Shown here: piece after piece, positions 24,775 through 34,208 of the stretch
Position numbering within the stretch: position 1 is the first letter of the stretch
Layout of the letters: each line of letters begins with the position of its first letter
Assembly: GCF_023264895.1 (NCBI RefSeq)
Contig: NZ_JAHFUY010000023.1
Span: forward strand, 1 to 64,000
Direction of reading: 5' to 3'
DNA: 64,000 nt
Origin: Herbiconiux sp.
GTDB lineage: Bacteria; Actinomycetota; Actinomycetes; Actinomycetales; Microbacteriaceae
Program-made: the position numbers and the translations under genes
Notes under the pieces: generated by a model
What the model was told of the DNA's origin: nothing
Seen by the model: the letters and a program-made list of their open reading frames with translations, nothing else
Databases searched by the model: none

Positions 24775-25860
24775 TCATCCGGCGAGCCAGGTGGTGAGTT
24801 TGTTCGAGACGTCGTTGAAGTTCTCGGCGTACCAGTCGATGTCCTGCAGCACGGTGCCTCCGGTGTTGGCGGGGCCGTAGACCTCGACCTTCTCGGTGAA
24901 CTCGTCGAGCTCGGGCTTCGCGGCCGTGTTGACGGGGGCCACACCGAGCAGCTCCGAGATCTTCGCCACCTGCTCGGGCTCGACGACGCTCGAGATGAAC
25001 TCGACCGCGGCATCCTTGTGGGGGGCGCCCTTGGGGATGGCGAAGGCGTTGAGCGAGGCGACCGTCTCGTCCCACACGACGGTGATGTCGAGCCCGTTCT
25101 GCATGAGCGGGACCAGCCGCGAGTCCGGCAGCAGGAACGTGTCGACCTGGCCCGCCTCGACGGCCTGCTGCAATGCACCGACGTTGGGGGCGAAGGTGGT
25201 GTCGTCGCGGATCTCGCCGAGCTTCTCGAGGGCGCGGTCGACGTCGAGCGGGTACAGGTCGTCGGCCGCGACGCCGTCGGCCAGCAGCGGGTACTCCAGG
25301 ATGCCGTTCTGGAGGTTGTTCACGATGCCGCGCTGGCCCGGGAACTTCTCGGTGTCGAAGAAGTCCTCGACCGTCTTCGGCCCCTCGCCCTCGGGGAACG
25401 CGTCGGTGCGGTAGGCGATCGGTGTCGCGTTGATCCAGTTGCCGAGGTAGCACTCGCCCACGGTGCCCTCCACCAGATCGGTCTGGTCGATGGCGCTGAG
25501 GTCGAGCGGCTCGAAGAGGGTGTCGCAGTTCTGCTGGGCGGCGTACGGGGCCGTGGCCACCACGTCCCACTGCACCGATCCGCTGTCGACCTGGGCCTTC
25601 ACCTGCGCCACGTCGGGCGGGGAGGTGTTGACGAAGGTCACGTTCGGGTGGGCCTCGGTGTAGGGGGTCTGCCAGGCCTCGATCTGGGCGTCCTGGCCGC
25701 CTCCGCCGTAGCCGACGAAGGTGATGGTGGTCGCCGCATCGGCGGCGGGCTCGGAGCTCGAGCCACCGCCGGCGGCCGGGGTGGAGGAGCACGCGGCGAG
25801 GAGGCCGGCGACCGCCACGAGGCTGAGAGCGGTGCTGATGGTTCTGGATCTGGACACCAT
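24775..25860 (-). CDS. PotD-type ABC substrate-binding lipoprotein
   Basis: 361 residues. Lipobox GLLAAC (Cys24), a serine/glycine-rich linker, then a spermidine/putrescine-type solute-binding fold (SBP_bac_8-like): ITFVGYGGGGQDAQIEAWQTPY, WDVVATAPYAAQQNCDTLFEPLDLS, and GIVNNLQNGILEYPLLADG. This class binds polyamines but also carboxylates, phosphonates and opine-like compounds, so the name does not define the ligand. It belongs with the ATPase and two permeases upstream (68-bp gap). All lie on the same strand as the two IclR regulators. Confidence 0.88.
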   Translation of the reverse strand: MVSRSRTISTALSLVAVAGLLAACSSTPAAGGGSSSEPAADAATTITFVGYGGGGQDAQIEAWQTPYTEAHPNVTFVNTSPPDVAQVKAQVDSGSVQWDVVATAPYAAQQNCDTLFEPLDLSAIDQTDLVEGTVGECYLGNWINATPIAYRTDAFPEGEGPKTVEDFFDTEKFPGQRGIVNNLQNGILEYPLLADGVAADDLYPLDVDRALEKLGEIRDDTTFAPNVGALQQAVEAGQVDTFLLPDSRLVPLMQNGLDITVVWDETVASLNAFAIPKGAPHKDAAVEFISSVVEPEQVAKISELLGVAPVNTAAKPELDEFTEKVEVYGPANTGGTVLQDIDWYAENFNDVSNKLTTWLAG

Positions 25861-25928
25861 TGTCGTTTCCTTCTGGTTGCTGGGTGTGGTGGGTGGGGAT
25901 GGGGGGAGGTGCAGGGCGTTCGGCGCGG

Positions 25929-27089
<1,161 letters not shown>

Positions 27090-27098
27090 GGCGATCTC

Positions 27099-27968
27099 CT
27101 AACGCTTCTTCGTGCGACGGCTGCCGATCAGCAGCGGCACCAGGAAGATGATGGTCACCGCGACGACGACGAGACTCGACGACGCGGAGATGGTGGGGTC
27201 GAGCTCGAACGTCACGCTGTTGTACATCTGCACCGGAAGTGTCTGGAACGTGGGCGAGCGGAGGAACAGGGCGATGACGACCTCGTCGAACGAGGTGACG
27301 AAGGCGAAGATGGCGCCCGTGAGCACGCCGCGGCTGATCAGCGGCATGGTGACCGTGATGAAGGAGCGAATCGGCGACGCACCGAGCGAGGCCGAGGCGC
27401 GCAGGAGCTTGGGGTCGAACCCGCCGAGCGCGGCGGTGACCGAGACCAGCACGAACGGCACGCCGAGCGCGGCGTGCGCGATGACGTAGCCGAAGACGCT
27501 GCCGGTGAGGTGCCACTGCAGGAACGCGATGTAGACGGCGACGGCGACCACGATGGCGGGGGTCACGAGTGAGATCATGAGCAGGGTGCGCGCGAACGCC
27601 GCGAGCCGCCCGGTGAGGCGGTCGAGCCCCACGGCCGCCGCGGTGCCCACGACCGTCGCGATGATCGCCGCGAGCGTCGCCACGAGGAACGAGTTGCCGA
27701 GCGACGAGAGCCAGATGGGGTCGGTGAAGAAGTTCTCGTACCAGCGCAGCGAGAAGTCCTGCGGCGGGAACTGGAACGCCGAGGCCGAGCTGAAGCTCAG
27801 CGGGATGACGATGAGCGTGGGGAGGATGAAGTAGAGGGCCACCACGGCGCCGATGACGATCAGCCACCAGGGGATGGGATCGATCCCGCGGTCGCGACGG
27901 CTCGGCCGACGCGGGGCCGGGGCCGGAGTGGCCGGGTTCGCGGTCTCGTGCTCGTCGAGCGCGGTCAT
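27099..27968 (-). CDS. PotC-type ABC permease
   Basis: 289 residues with a charged cytoplasmic N-terminus (1-33) and six transmembrane helices from WWLIVIGAVVALYFILPTLIVIPLSF. The ATPase-contact loop is KLLRASASLGASPIRSF, as in spermidine/putrescine-type systems. It overlaps the end of the PotB-type gene by four bases and is followed by the ATPase. The C-terminus is short and basic (RRTKKR). Confidence 0.92.
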   Translation of the reverse strand: MTALDEHETANPATPAPAPRRPSRRDRGIDPIPWWLIVIGAVVALYFILPTLIVIPLSFSSASAFQFPPQDFSLRWYENFFTDPIWLSSLGNSFLVATLAAIIATVVGTAAAVGLDRLTGRLAAFARTLLMISLVTPAIVVAVAVYIAFLQWHLTGSVFGYVIAHAALGVPFVLVSVTAALGGFDPKLLRASASLGASPIRSFITVTMPLISRGVLTGAIFAFVTSFDEVVIALFLRSPTFQTLPVQMYNSVTFELDPTISASSSLVVVAVTIIFLVPLLIGSRRTKKR

Positions 27969-28837
27969 CGCTGCTCCTTCCGATCGGTGGTGGCGGCGGC
28001 GCCGATGGCCGAGATGGTGCCGCCGAAGCGGTTGGCCCAGGCCACGAGCGTGAGCGTGATGACGAGCACGAGGATGCCGAGGGCGCCTGCGCCGGCGAAG
28101 TCGAGCAGCTGCGTGGTGCGCTGGGCGAGCAGCTGCGCGATGAGCGACTGCTGGGGCGAGCCGAGCAGTGCGGGCGTCACGTAGAAGCCGAGGCTGAGCG
28201 TGAAGACGAGGATGAGGCCGGAGACCACGCCGCCGCGGGAGAGCGGCCAGTAGATCTTCCAGAACGCCACGAGCGGCGAGGAGCCGAGCCCGCGGGCGGC
28301 CAGCAGCAGCCGCCGGTCGATGCCGCCGAGGGAGCTGAACAGCGGCAGCACCATGAACGGGAGCAGCACCTGGCTCATCGCCACGGTCACGCCCACCACG
28401 CTGCCCTGGAAGGCGATGTCGTCGGCTCCGAAGAACTCGAAGACGCTCTGCACGGGGCCGCCGCGCTGCAGGAGCACGATCCAGGCGTAGTTGCGCGCCA
28501 TCACCGAGGTCCAGAACGGGATGAGCACGATCACGAGCAGCACACCGCGAAGGCGCGGCCCCACCCGGGTCATGAGGTAGGCGTAGGGGTAGCCGAGGAG
28601 GAACGCGACCGCGGTGACGATCGCCGCCGTCGCGACCGTGCGGCCGAGCACCGTGAGGGTGACACCGTCGGTGAAGAGCGACGCGTAGTGCTCGAGGGTG
28701 AAGCCCGGGGCTCCGACGCTCGTGAGCAGGCTCTGCCCGAGGGGCACGAGGAGCACCGCGGCGAGCAGTCCGAGTGCCGGTATCAGCAGCAGCCAGCTGG
28801 GGCGCGGGGCGCGGCGCTGTCGTGTGGTCGTGGTCAT
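27965..28837 (-). CDS. PotB-type ABC permease
   Basis: 290 residues from ATG at 28837, two bases after the IclR stop. Six transmembrane helices start at WLLLIPALGLLAAVLLVPLGQSL; the first periplasmic loop has the PotB-like APGFTLEHYASLF, and the EAA-type loop is RLLLAARGLGSSPLVAF. It forms the heteromeric channel with the next gene. Tight spacing shows one transcript: IclR, PotB, PotC, PotA, PotD. Confidence 0.92.
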   Translation of the reverse strand: MTTTTRQRRAPRPSWLLLIPALGLLAAVLLVPLGQSLLTSVGAPGFTLEHYASLFTDGVTLTVLGRTVATAAIVTAVAFLLGYPYAYLMTRVGPRLRGVLLVIVLIPFWTSVMARNYAWIVLLQRGGPVQSVFEFFGADDIAFQGSVVGVTVAMSQVLLPFMVLPLFSSLGGIDRRLLLAARGLGSSPLVAFWKIYWPLSRGGVVSGLILVFTLSLGFYVTPALLGSPQQSLIAQLLAQRTTQLLDFAGAGALGILVLVITLTLVAWANRFGGTISAIGAAATTDRKEQR

Positions 28838-28839
28838 CG

Positions 28840-29616
28840 CTATCCGTTCACCATTGCGCTGAGCTGCTCGGCAGACTCTCTCAGCATTATCACTCTGTCC
28901 TCCGACTCGGCGGAGGAGGGAAGCATCGTCGTGGTCCCGAGCACGGCCATGGCGGCCTGGATCTCGTGGCTGCCGAACACGGGAGCGGCCACCGAGGCGA
29001 GGCCCACCCGGCCGAGATCGGCCCAGGCGATGCGGTCGCGCCTGGCCAGGGCCAGCTCGGCGTTCTCCCGCCTGGCCTCCTCGGGCCCGAGTCCCGCGTG
29101 CAGCCGGGCGACCACGGCGGGGTCGGACTGGAAGGCGAGGAGCACTCGGGACTGGGCGGCCTTCACCTCGAGCACGGTGCCGACGCGCACGGTGAGCACG
29201 ATCGTGCCGGCGTTCGCCTCCTCCACGTGGCCCACGACGGCGCCGGAGCGGCCGAGGAAGCTCAGCACGGCGGTGAGGCCCGTGCGATCCGACAGCCGGC
29301 GGAGCATCGTGGGGGCCAGGGCGAGGATCTGCTGGCGGCTCGAGACGAGACCCGAGAGCTGGTCGACGAGAGGGCCGGGGCCGTTGGAGGCGTTGAGGAA
29401 GCCCGACGACTGCAGCGACAGCAGGTAGCGGTGGGCCGTGCTGCGGTTGAGGCCGAGCCGCTCGGAGACGAGGGTCGGCGAGAGCGTGCGGGTGTTCTGG
29501 TCGAACAGGGCGAGCACCATGGCCGCCCGTTCGATCGACTGGATGGAACCGCGGTCGGTGTCGGCGATCGGCACGACGGTCTCCGGTGCGTTCGCCTCGG
29601 GTGCGGGATCGGTCAT
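28840..29616 (-). CDS. IclR-family transcriptional regulator
   Basis: 258 residues after a strong GAGGAGGT ribosome site. The winged helix is at ~24-90 (IQSIERAAMVLALFDQNTRTLSPTLVSERLGLNRSTAHRYLLSL), followed by the effector domain (~95-250). It is the first gene of the transporter operon and is divergent from the seven-gene catabolic operon, so it is the best candidate to control the shared 204-bp promoter region. Two IclR genes in one operon is unusual and could separate sensing of substrate and intermediate. Confidence 0.9.
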   Translation of the reverse strand: MTDPAPEANAPETVVPIADTDRGSIQSIERAAMVLALFDQNTRTLSPTLVSERLGLNRSTAHRYLLSLQSSGFLNASNGPGPLVDQLSGLVSSRQQILALAPTMLRRLSDRTGLTAVLSFLGRSGAVVGHVEEANAGTIVLTVRVGTVLEVKAAQSRVLLAFQSDPAVVARLHAGLGPEEARRENAELALARRDRIAWADLGRVGLASVAAPVFGSHEIQAAMAVLGTTTMLPSSAESEDRVIMLRESAEQLSAMVNG

Positions 29617-29649
29617 GGCTCACCTCCTCATCGAGGGTCTGGTCGGGTA

Positions 29650-29816
29650 CGTCGATCAGTAAAGCAAGCAATTGTTCATAATGCAATCCCAGATTTCGTA
29701 TCTTGAACACATCTCCCGCTCTGCCATGAGCCTGAATCGCAGGCTTCCAAGTAGACAGATGCGGCATCCGTCCGTATTCTGAACCAAAAGCTCGCAATCC
29801 GAACACAAGGAGGTTC
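29650..29816. promoter_or_regulatory. Divergent control region of the catabolic island
   Basis: This region is distinctly A/T-richer than its surroundings. It contains an ATTG-TTCATAATG-CAAT inverted repeat near 29669 and several GAAC half-sites (29705, 29781, 29799) that are candidate IclR contacts. For the plus strand, TAGACA (29752-29757), a 17-bp spacer and TATTCT (29775-29780) form a good promoter; AAGGAGG (29807-29813) precedes the first start codon by seven bases. Confidence 0.55.
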
Positions 29817-29820
29817 TCGG

Positions 29821-30753
29821 ATGACCGTCACCCCCGACGCACCCGTCCCCACGCCCGCCCCCTCTCCTGCACTGCTGAAGGTGCTGCACGGCGCCGTCGA
29901 TCTGCACGTGCACTCCGGCCCCAGCCCGTTCCCGCGCCGGCTCAACCACGTCGAGGCCTCCTACGACGCCGCGCGGATCGGGCTCCGCGCCCTGCTGATC
30001 AAGTCGCACCACCACAACACCGTGATGGACCTGCTCGCGATGCAGGACCAGCTGAAGGATGCGCCGACTCCCGTCTACGGGGGAGTGGCGCTCAACTCCG
30101 AGGTCGGTGGCATCAACCCCTCGGCCGTCGCCGTCGCCATCCAGATGGGCGGCCGTGCCGTCTGGGGGCCCACCGTCTCGGCCGGTCAGCACATCCGTGC
30201 GCACAGCCACGACGACGGCTTCCCCACCGCCGGCTCGAACCTCGAGGAGAAGGAGGAGTCGGTGTGGGCCGCCGACGGGACCATCTCGGCGGAGACCGTG
30301 AGGGTGACCCAGCTCGTGGCGGAGGCCGGCATCATGCTCTCGGGCGGCCACCTCGACGCCGAGTCGATGAAGGCGCTCTTCGCCACCGCGCAGGAGAACG
30401 GAGTGCGCCGGCTGCTGCTGCACCACCCCGACTTCATCGTGAACGCCTCGGAGGGCGACGTGGAGGCGATGCTCGGCTACGGCGCCTTCGTGGAGCACGA
30501 GATGTCGATGTACCACCCCGACGTGCCCGCTCCCGGATTCCCCATCTCGCAGCTGGTCGACTGGATCGAGAAGGTGGGCCCCGAGCGCACCGTGATCGAC
30601 TCCGACCTCGGCCAGAAGACCAACCCGCTGCCCGTCGACGGCTACATCTACGTCATCCAGCAGCTTCTCGACCACGGCGTGAAGGAGAAGGACGTCCGCC
30701 AGATGATCTGCCGCAACACCGCCTACCTGCTCGGCCTCGAGGAGACCAACTGA
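29821..30753 (+). CDS. DUF6282 amidohydrolase-like metal-dependent hydrolase
   Basis: 310 residues. It looks like a TIM-barrel metal hydrolase: DLHVHSGPS at residues 27-35 gives the H-x-H pair, LIKSHHHNTVMD a further His cluster, LHHPDF another His, and TVIDSDLGQ near residue 260 the conserved Asp. This matches the DUF6282 family, whose reaction is undescribed. It opens a seven-gene run with overlapping starts, so it should catalyse an early hydrolytic step on the compound delivered by the divergent importer (inference). Confidence 0.8.
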   Translation: MTVTPDAPVPTPAPSPALLKVLHGAVDLHVHSGPSPFPRRLNHVEASYDAARIGLRALLIKSHHHNTVMDLLAMQDQLKDAPTPVYGGVALNSEVGGINPSAVAVAIQMGGRAVWGPTVSAGQHIRAHSHDDGFPTAGSNLEEKEESVWAADGTISAETVRVTQLVAEAGIMLSGGHLDAESMKALFATAQENGVRRLLLHHPDFIVNASEGDVEAMLGYGAFVEHEMSMYHPDVPAPGFPISQLVDWIEKVGPERTVIDSDLGQKTNPLPVDGYIYVIQQLLDHGVKEKDVRQMICRNTAYLLGLEETN

Positions 30754-31709
30754 TGCAGCGCGCCGAACAGGTCATCATCAGCACGGCCGTCACCGGATCG
30801 GTCAACGTGCCCTCGCAGAGCGAGCACCTCCCGCTGAGCGCCGATCAGGTCGTGCAGTCGGCGCTCGAGGCGGTGGAGGCGGGTTCGGCCGTCATCCACC
30901 TGCACGCCAGGCATCCCGACGGCCGGCCGGCGTGGGAGGCCGAGCTCTACGAGCAGATCGTGCCGCGCATCCTCGAGCAGACCGACGTGGTGATCAACAT
31001 CACCACGGGCGGATCGTCGGCCATGACGATGGAGCAGCGTCTCGCCGGCGCCCTGCGGTTCGCGCCGGAGCTCGCCTCGCTCAACATGGGCTCGATGAAC
31101 TTCGTCTACTCCGGCATCGCCGACAAGGTCACGGAGTGGAAGCACGGCTGGGAGGAGCAGTACGTGCGGAACACCTACTCCCATCCGTTCATCAACTCGT
31201 TCGACCGCATCGAGCACACCCTCCGCGAGCTCGGCGAGGGCCTCGGCACCCGCTTCGAGTTCGAGTGCTACGACATCGGGCACCTCTACACGCTCGCCTA
31301 CTTCGTGGAGCGGGGCCTCGTGAAGCCGCCCTTCCTCATCCAGGGCGTCTTCGGCATCCTCGGCGGCATCGGGGCGCACCACGAGAACCTCACCCACATG
31401 GTGGCGATCGCCGACAAGCTCTTCGGCGACGACTACTACTTCTCGGCCTTCGCCGCCGGCCGCGGCCAGATGCAGTTCGGCACGCACAGCGCGTGGCTCG
31501 GCGGCCACGTGCGGGTGGGGCTCGAGGACAGCCTGTGGATCGGCAAGGGCGAGCTCGCCACGAGCAACGCGCAGCAGGTGCGCAAGATCAGGGCCGTCGT
31601 GGAGGATCTCGGTCGCCCCATCGCCACCCCCGCCGACGCCCGGCGCATGCTCGCCCTCAAGGGCTCCGGCGGGGTCACACTCCAGAAGGCAGGAAGCGCG
31701 ACGACATGA
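30753..31709 (+). CDS. BKACE (DUF849) beta-keto acid cleavage enzyme
   Basis: 318 residues; start overlaps the previous stop (TGATG). Zn-site and substrate motifs of the family are clear: VIHLHARHPDGRP (H-x-H-x-R, about 47-60), INITTGGSS, FECYDIGHLY and GGHVRVGLEDSLWIGKGELATSN. BKACE enzymes condense a beta-keto acid with acetyl-CoA and release acetoacetate plus a new CoA thioester, as first shown for 3-keto-5-aminohexanoate cleavage in lysine fermentation. The usual Asn after GLED is Ser here. The substrate in this operon is unknown, and no thioesterase or CoA transferase is adjacent. Confidence 0.88.
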   Translation: MQRAEQVIISTAVTGSVNVPSQSEHLPLSADQVVQSALEAVEAGSAVIHLHARHPDGRPAWEAELYEQIVPRILEQTDVVINITTGGSSAMTMEQRLAGALRFAPELASLNMGSMNFVYSGIADKVTEWKHGWEEQYVRNTYSHPFINSFDRIEHTLRELGEGLGTRFEFECYDIGHLYTLAYFVERGLVKPPFLIQGVFGILGGIGAHHENLTHMVAIADKLFGDDYYFSAFAAGRGQMQFGTHSAWLGGHVRVGLEDSLWIGKGELATSNAQQVRKIRAVVEDLGRPIATPADARRMLALKGSGGVTLQKAGSATT

Positions 31710-32638
31710 CCATGTACGCCAAGGACGACATCCGATCGACGCTCGCCGCGGCACCGCAGGCGCCCCCCAGGGACGTCGACCCCTCGACCCCCGTGAAGCC
31801 CTCGCAGTGGCTCGCGTTCCACGACCTCGCGCCCAGCGAGGTAAGCGCCTCGGGTGGCCGCACCTGGATCGCCCGCGCCGCCAACCTCGTCGTCGTGTAC
31901 TCCGAGGCGCGGGCCGGCGACGTCCTCACCCGCACCGGGCAGCCCGACGAGTACGCGGTGCTGCTCTACTCGGAGAGCGCGCCCCTCCGCATCACCGCCG
32001 AGGGCGCCACGGCCGGCAGTGGCACAGCCGAGGTGGCCGAGGAGGCCTTCGTGGTGGTGCCGCCGGGCGACAGCTCCGTCGAGGTGCTGGCCGACGGCCC
32101 CGTCATCCGGCTGTTCTCCACCCTCGACGAGGAGCTCGCGGCCTCGGCGCTGAACGCCGCGGCCTACGACGAGCCCGACCTCCGCGCCGCGCCGCTCGAG
32201 CCCTGGCCCGACCCCGTCGGGGGTTTCGCACTGCGGGTCTACCGCCTCGCCGACACCCCGATCGCCGAGGGCCGCTTCGGCCGCATCTTCCGCACCACGA
32301 ACCTCATGGTCAACTTCCTGGCCGAGGAGCCGGCGCCGCGCGACGAGCACCGGCTGTCGCCGCACTTCCACGACGACTTCGAGCAGATCTCGTTCGGGGT
32401 GAAGGGCACGTTCGTGCACCACATCCGCTACCCCTGGGGCCCGGATTCCGCCGCGTGGCGGGAGGACGAGCACCGCGAGATCGGCACGCCGTCGATCTGC
32501 ATCATCCCGCCGCCCACGGTGCACACCACCCAGGGGGTCGGCGTGCACCAGCAGCTGCTCGACATCTTCTCGCCCCCGCGTGCGGACTTCTCGGCCTCGG
32601 GCTGGGTGCTGAACGCCGACGACTACCCGGCGCCGTGA
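31706..32638 (+). CDS. Bicupin-like metal-binding protein
   Basis: 310 residues from ATG 31706, overlapping the BKACE stop (ATGA). The N-terminal half (~40-150) is a degenerate cupin without the metal His set (DEYAVLLYSESAPLRI, VVVPPGDSSVEVLADG). The C-terminal half has a complete one: SPHFHDDFEQISFGVKG provides H-x-H and Glu, and PPPTVHTTQG the last His. The family is not one I can name further. In this operon it could be an isomerase, dioxygenase or lyase acting on a keto-acid intermediate. It ends sharing a base with the aldolase start. Confidence 0.7.
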   Translation: MTMYAKDDIRSTLAAAPQAPPRDVDPSTPVKPSQWLAFHDLAPSEVSASGGRTWIARAANLVVVYSEARAGDVLTRTGQPDEYAVLLYSESAPLRITAEGATAGSGTAEVAEEAFVVVPPGDSSVEVLADGPVIRLFSTLDEELAASALNAAAYDEPDLRAAPLEPWPDPVGGFALRVYRLADTPIAEGRFGRIFRTTNLMVNFLAEEPAPRDEHRLSPHFHDDFEQISFGVKGTFVHHIRYPWGPDSAAWREDEHREIGTPSICIIPPPTVHTTQGVGVHQQLLDIFSPPRADFSASGWVLNADDYPAP

Positions 32639-33441
32639 TGGCGACGCGAACGAGCCTGTTCAAGGCCGCACTCGACCGGCCGGGAGGCCCGGCGCTCGGC
32701 ACCTGGGTGAAGCTGCCCGCCCTCGAGAGCGTCGAGCTGATGGCGCTCGCCGGCTTCGACTTCGTGGTGATCGACCTTGAGCACTCGGCGCTGAGCATCG
32801 AGTCGGCCGCGCAGCAGATCGGGGTCGCACTGCTGGCGGGCGTCTCGCCCATCGTGCGCATCCCGGCGCTCGACGGCGGGGTCGTGCAGCGCGTGCTCGA
32901 CGCCGGGGCGGAGGGCATCATGCTGCCGCACGTCGACACCGTCGCCCAGGCACGGGCCGCCGCGGCGGCCGTGCGCTTCCCCCCTCGCGGAACGCGCGGT
33001 GTGGGGAGCACGAGCCGAGCGGGGGCCTGGGGTGCACTGCCGCGCGAGGAGTACCTGCGCTTCGGCCAGGAGGAGGTGGTGCTCATCGCGCAGATCGAGA
33101 GCGCCACGGCCGCGCGCTCGGCCGGGGAGATCGCCGCGGTCGAGGGCGTCGACGCCCTGCTCATCGGGGCAGCCGACCTCTCGACGAGCGAGGGGCGGTC
33201 GGAGTCCGACCCCGAGATCGTCGCCCTCATCGCCGCCGCCGTGCGCGACAGCCTGGCCGCAGGGGTCCCCATCGGCAACGCCGGGGGAGCCACCGCCGCA
33301 GCCGCGCGGGCCTCGGCGGAGGCCGGATACCGTTTCACCTTGATGAGCAACGACGCGAGTCTGCTCGGAGCCGCCGCAGCCGCCGCGGTCTCCGCGGGTC
33401 GCACCGTGCACGACGACGAACCACGGAAGGACACGCCATGA
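32638..33441 (+). CDS. HpcH/HpaI-type aldolase
   Basis: 267 residues; start overlaps the preceding stop (TGATG). Class II pyruvate-aldolase motifs are present: FVVIDLEHSALSIES (base and metal region), PIVRIPALDGGVVQRVLDAGAEGIMLPHVDTVAQA and LIAQIESATAA (metal Glu). Family members split 4-hydroxy-2-keto acids, yielding pyruvate plus an aldehyde. Alcohol and aldehyde dehydrogenases downstream could then process the aldehyde. The exact acid is unknown. Confidence 0.88.
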   Translation: MATRTSLFKAALDRPGGPALGTWVKLPALESVELMALAGFDFVVIDLEHSALSIESAAQQIGVALLAGVSPIVRIPALDGGVVQRVLDAGAEGIMLPHVDTVAQARAAAAAVRFPPRGTRGVGSTSRAGAWGALPREEYLRFGQEEVVLIAQIESATAARSAGEIAAVEGVDALLIGAADLSTSEGRSESDPEIVALIAAAVRDSLAAGVPIGNAGGATAAAARASAEAGYRFTLMSNDASLLGAAAAAAVSAGRTVHDDEPRKDTP

Positions 33442-34208
33442 CAGGCACACCGCACGAGGGAATGCTCCACGGCAAGGTCGTTCTCGTGATGGGCGCGAGC
33501 GCCGGGATCGGCGCCGACGCCGCCCGGGTCTTCGCCGGGCACGGCGCATCCGTCATGCTCGTGGCGCGCACGGAGGGGCCGCTCCGAGCGGTGGCGGATG
33601 CGCTCACCGAGGAGGGCTTCTCCGCCCACCACGCCGTGGGCGACATCAGCCGGGGAGCCGATGTGGCGCGGATCGTGGACTCCACGATCGAGCGCTTCGG
33701 CCGCCTCGACGGCGCCTTCAACAACGCGGGCCTCACCCAGGGCGGCCGCCTCGACGAGGTGTCGGAGGAGGACTTCGACCGCATCCTCTCGGTCAACGTG
33801 AAGGGCGTGTGGCTGTGCCTGCGCGAAGAGCTCCGCGTGATGCGCGCGGCCGGCTCCGGGTCGATCGTGAACGTCAGCAGCATCGGCGGGCTCCGCGGCA
33901 GCTCGGGCATGGGCGCCTATCAGGCCACCAAGCACGCGGTCATCGGGCTCACCCGCACGGCGGCGCACGACAACGGGCCGGCCGGCATCCGGGTGAACGT
34001 CATCGCCCCCGGGCCCACCGAGACCCCCATGCTGGAGCAGACCCGCCGGGCGATCCCGGGCGGGGTGGAGGCGCGGATCGCGGCGACCCCGCTCCGCAAG
34101 GTGGGCACGGGCACCGAGGTGGGGGAGGCGGCCGCCTGGCTGCTGAGCGACCTCGCGAGCCACATCAGCGGCGTCGTGCTGCCCGTCGACGGAGGCTTCA
34201 GTGCCTAG
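33438..34208 (+). CDS. Short-chain dehydrogenase/reductase (SDR)
   Basis: 256 residues, ATGA overlap with the aldolase stop. The classical SDR pattern is intact: cofactor motif MGASAGIG (about 18-25), NNAGL, catalytic Ser in NVSSIGG and YQATK (Y-x-x-x-K), then PGPTETPML and the ending GVVLPVDGGFSA. The DNA-binding-like acidic residue after beta2 is absent (VARTEG), favouring NADP(H), but this is weak evidence. Likely oxidises or reduces a hydroxy/keto intermediate of the pathway. Confidence 0.92.
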   Translation: MTGTPHEGMLHGKVVLVMGASAGIGADAARVFAGHGASVMLVARTEGPLRAVADALTEEGFSAHHAVGDISRGADVARIVDSTIERFGRLDGAFNNAGLTQGGRLDEVSEEDFDRILSVNVKGVWLCLREELRVMRAAGSGSIVNVSSIGGLRGSSGMGAYQATKHAVIGLTRTAAHDNGPAGIRVNVIAPGPTETPMLEQTRRAIPGGVEARIAATPLRKVGTGTEVGEAAAWLLSDLASHISGVVLPVDGGFSA

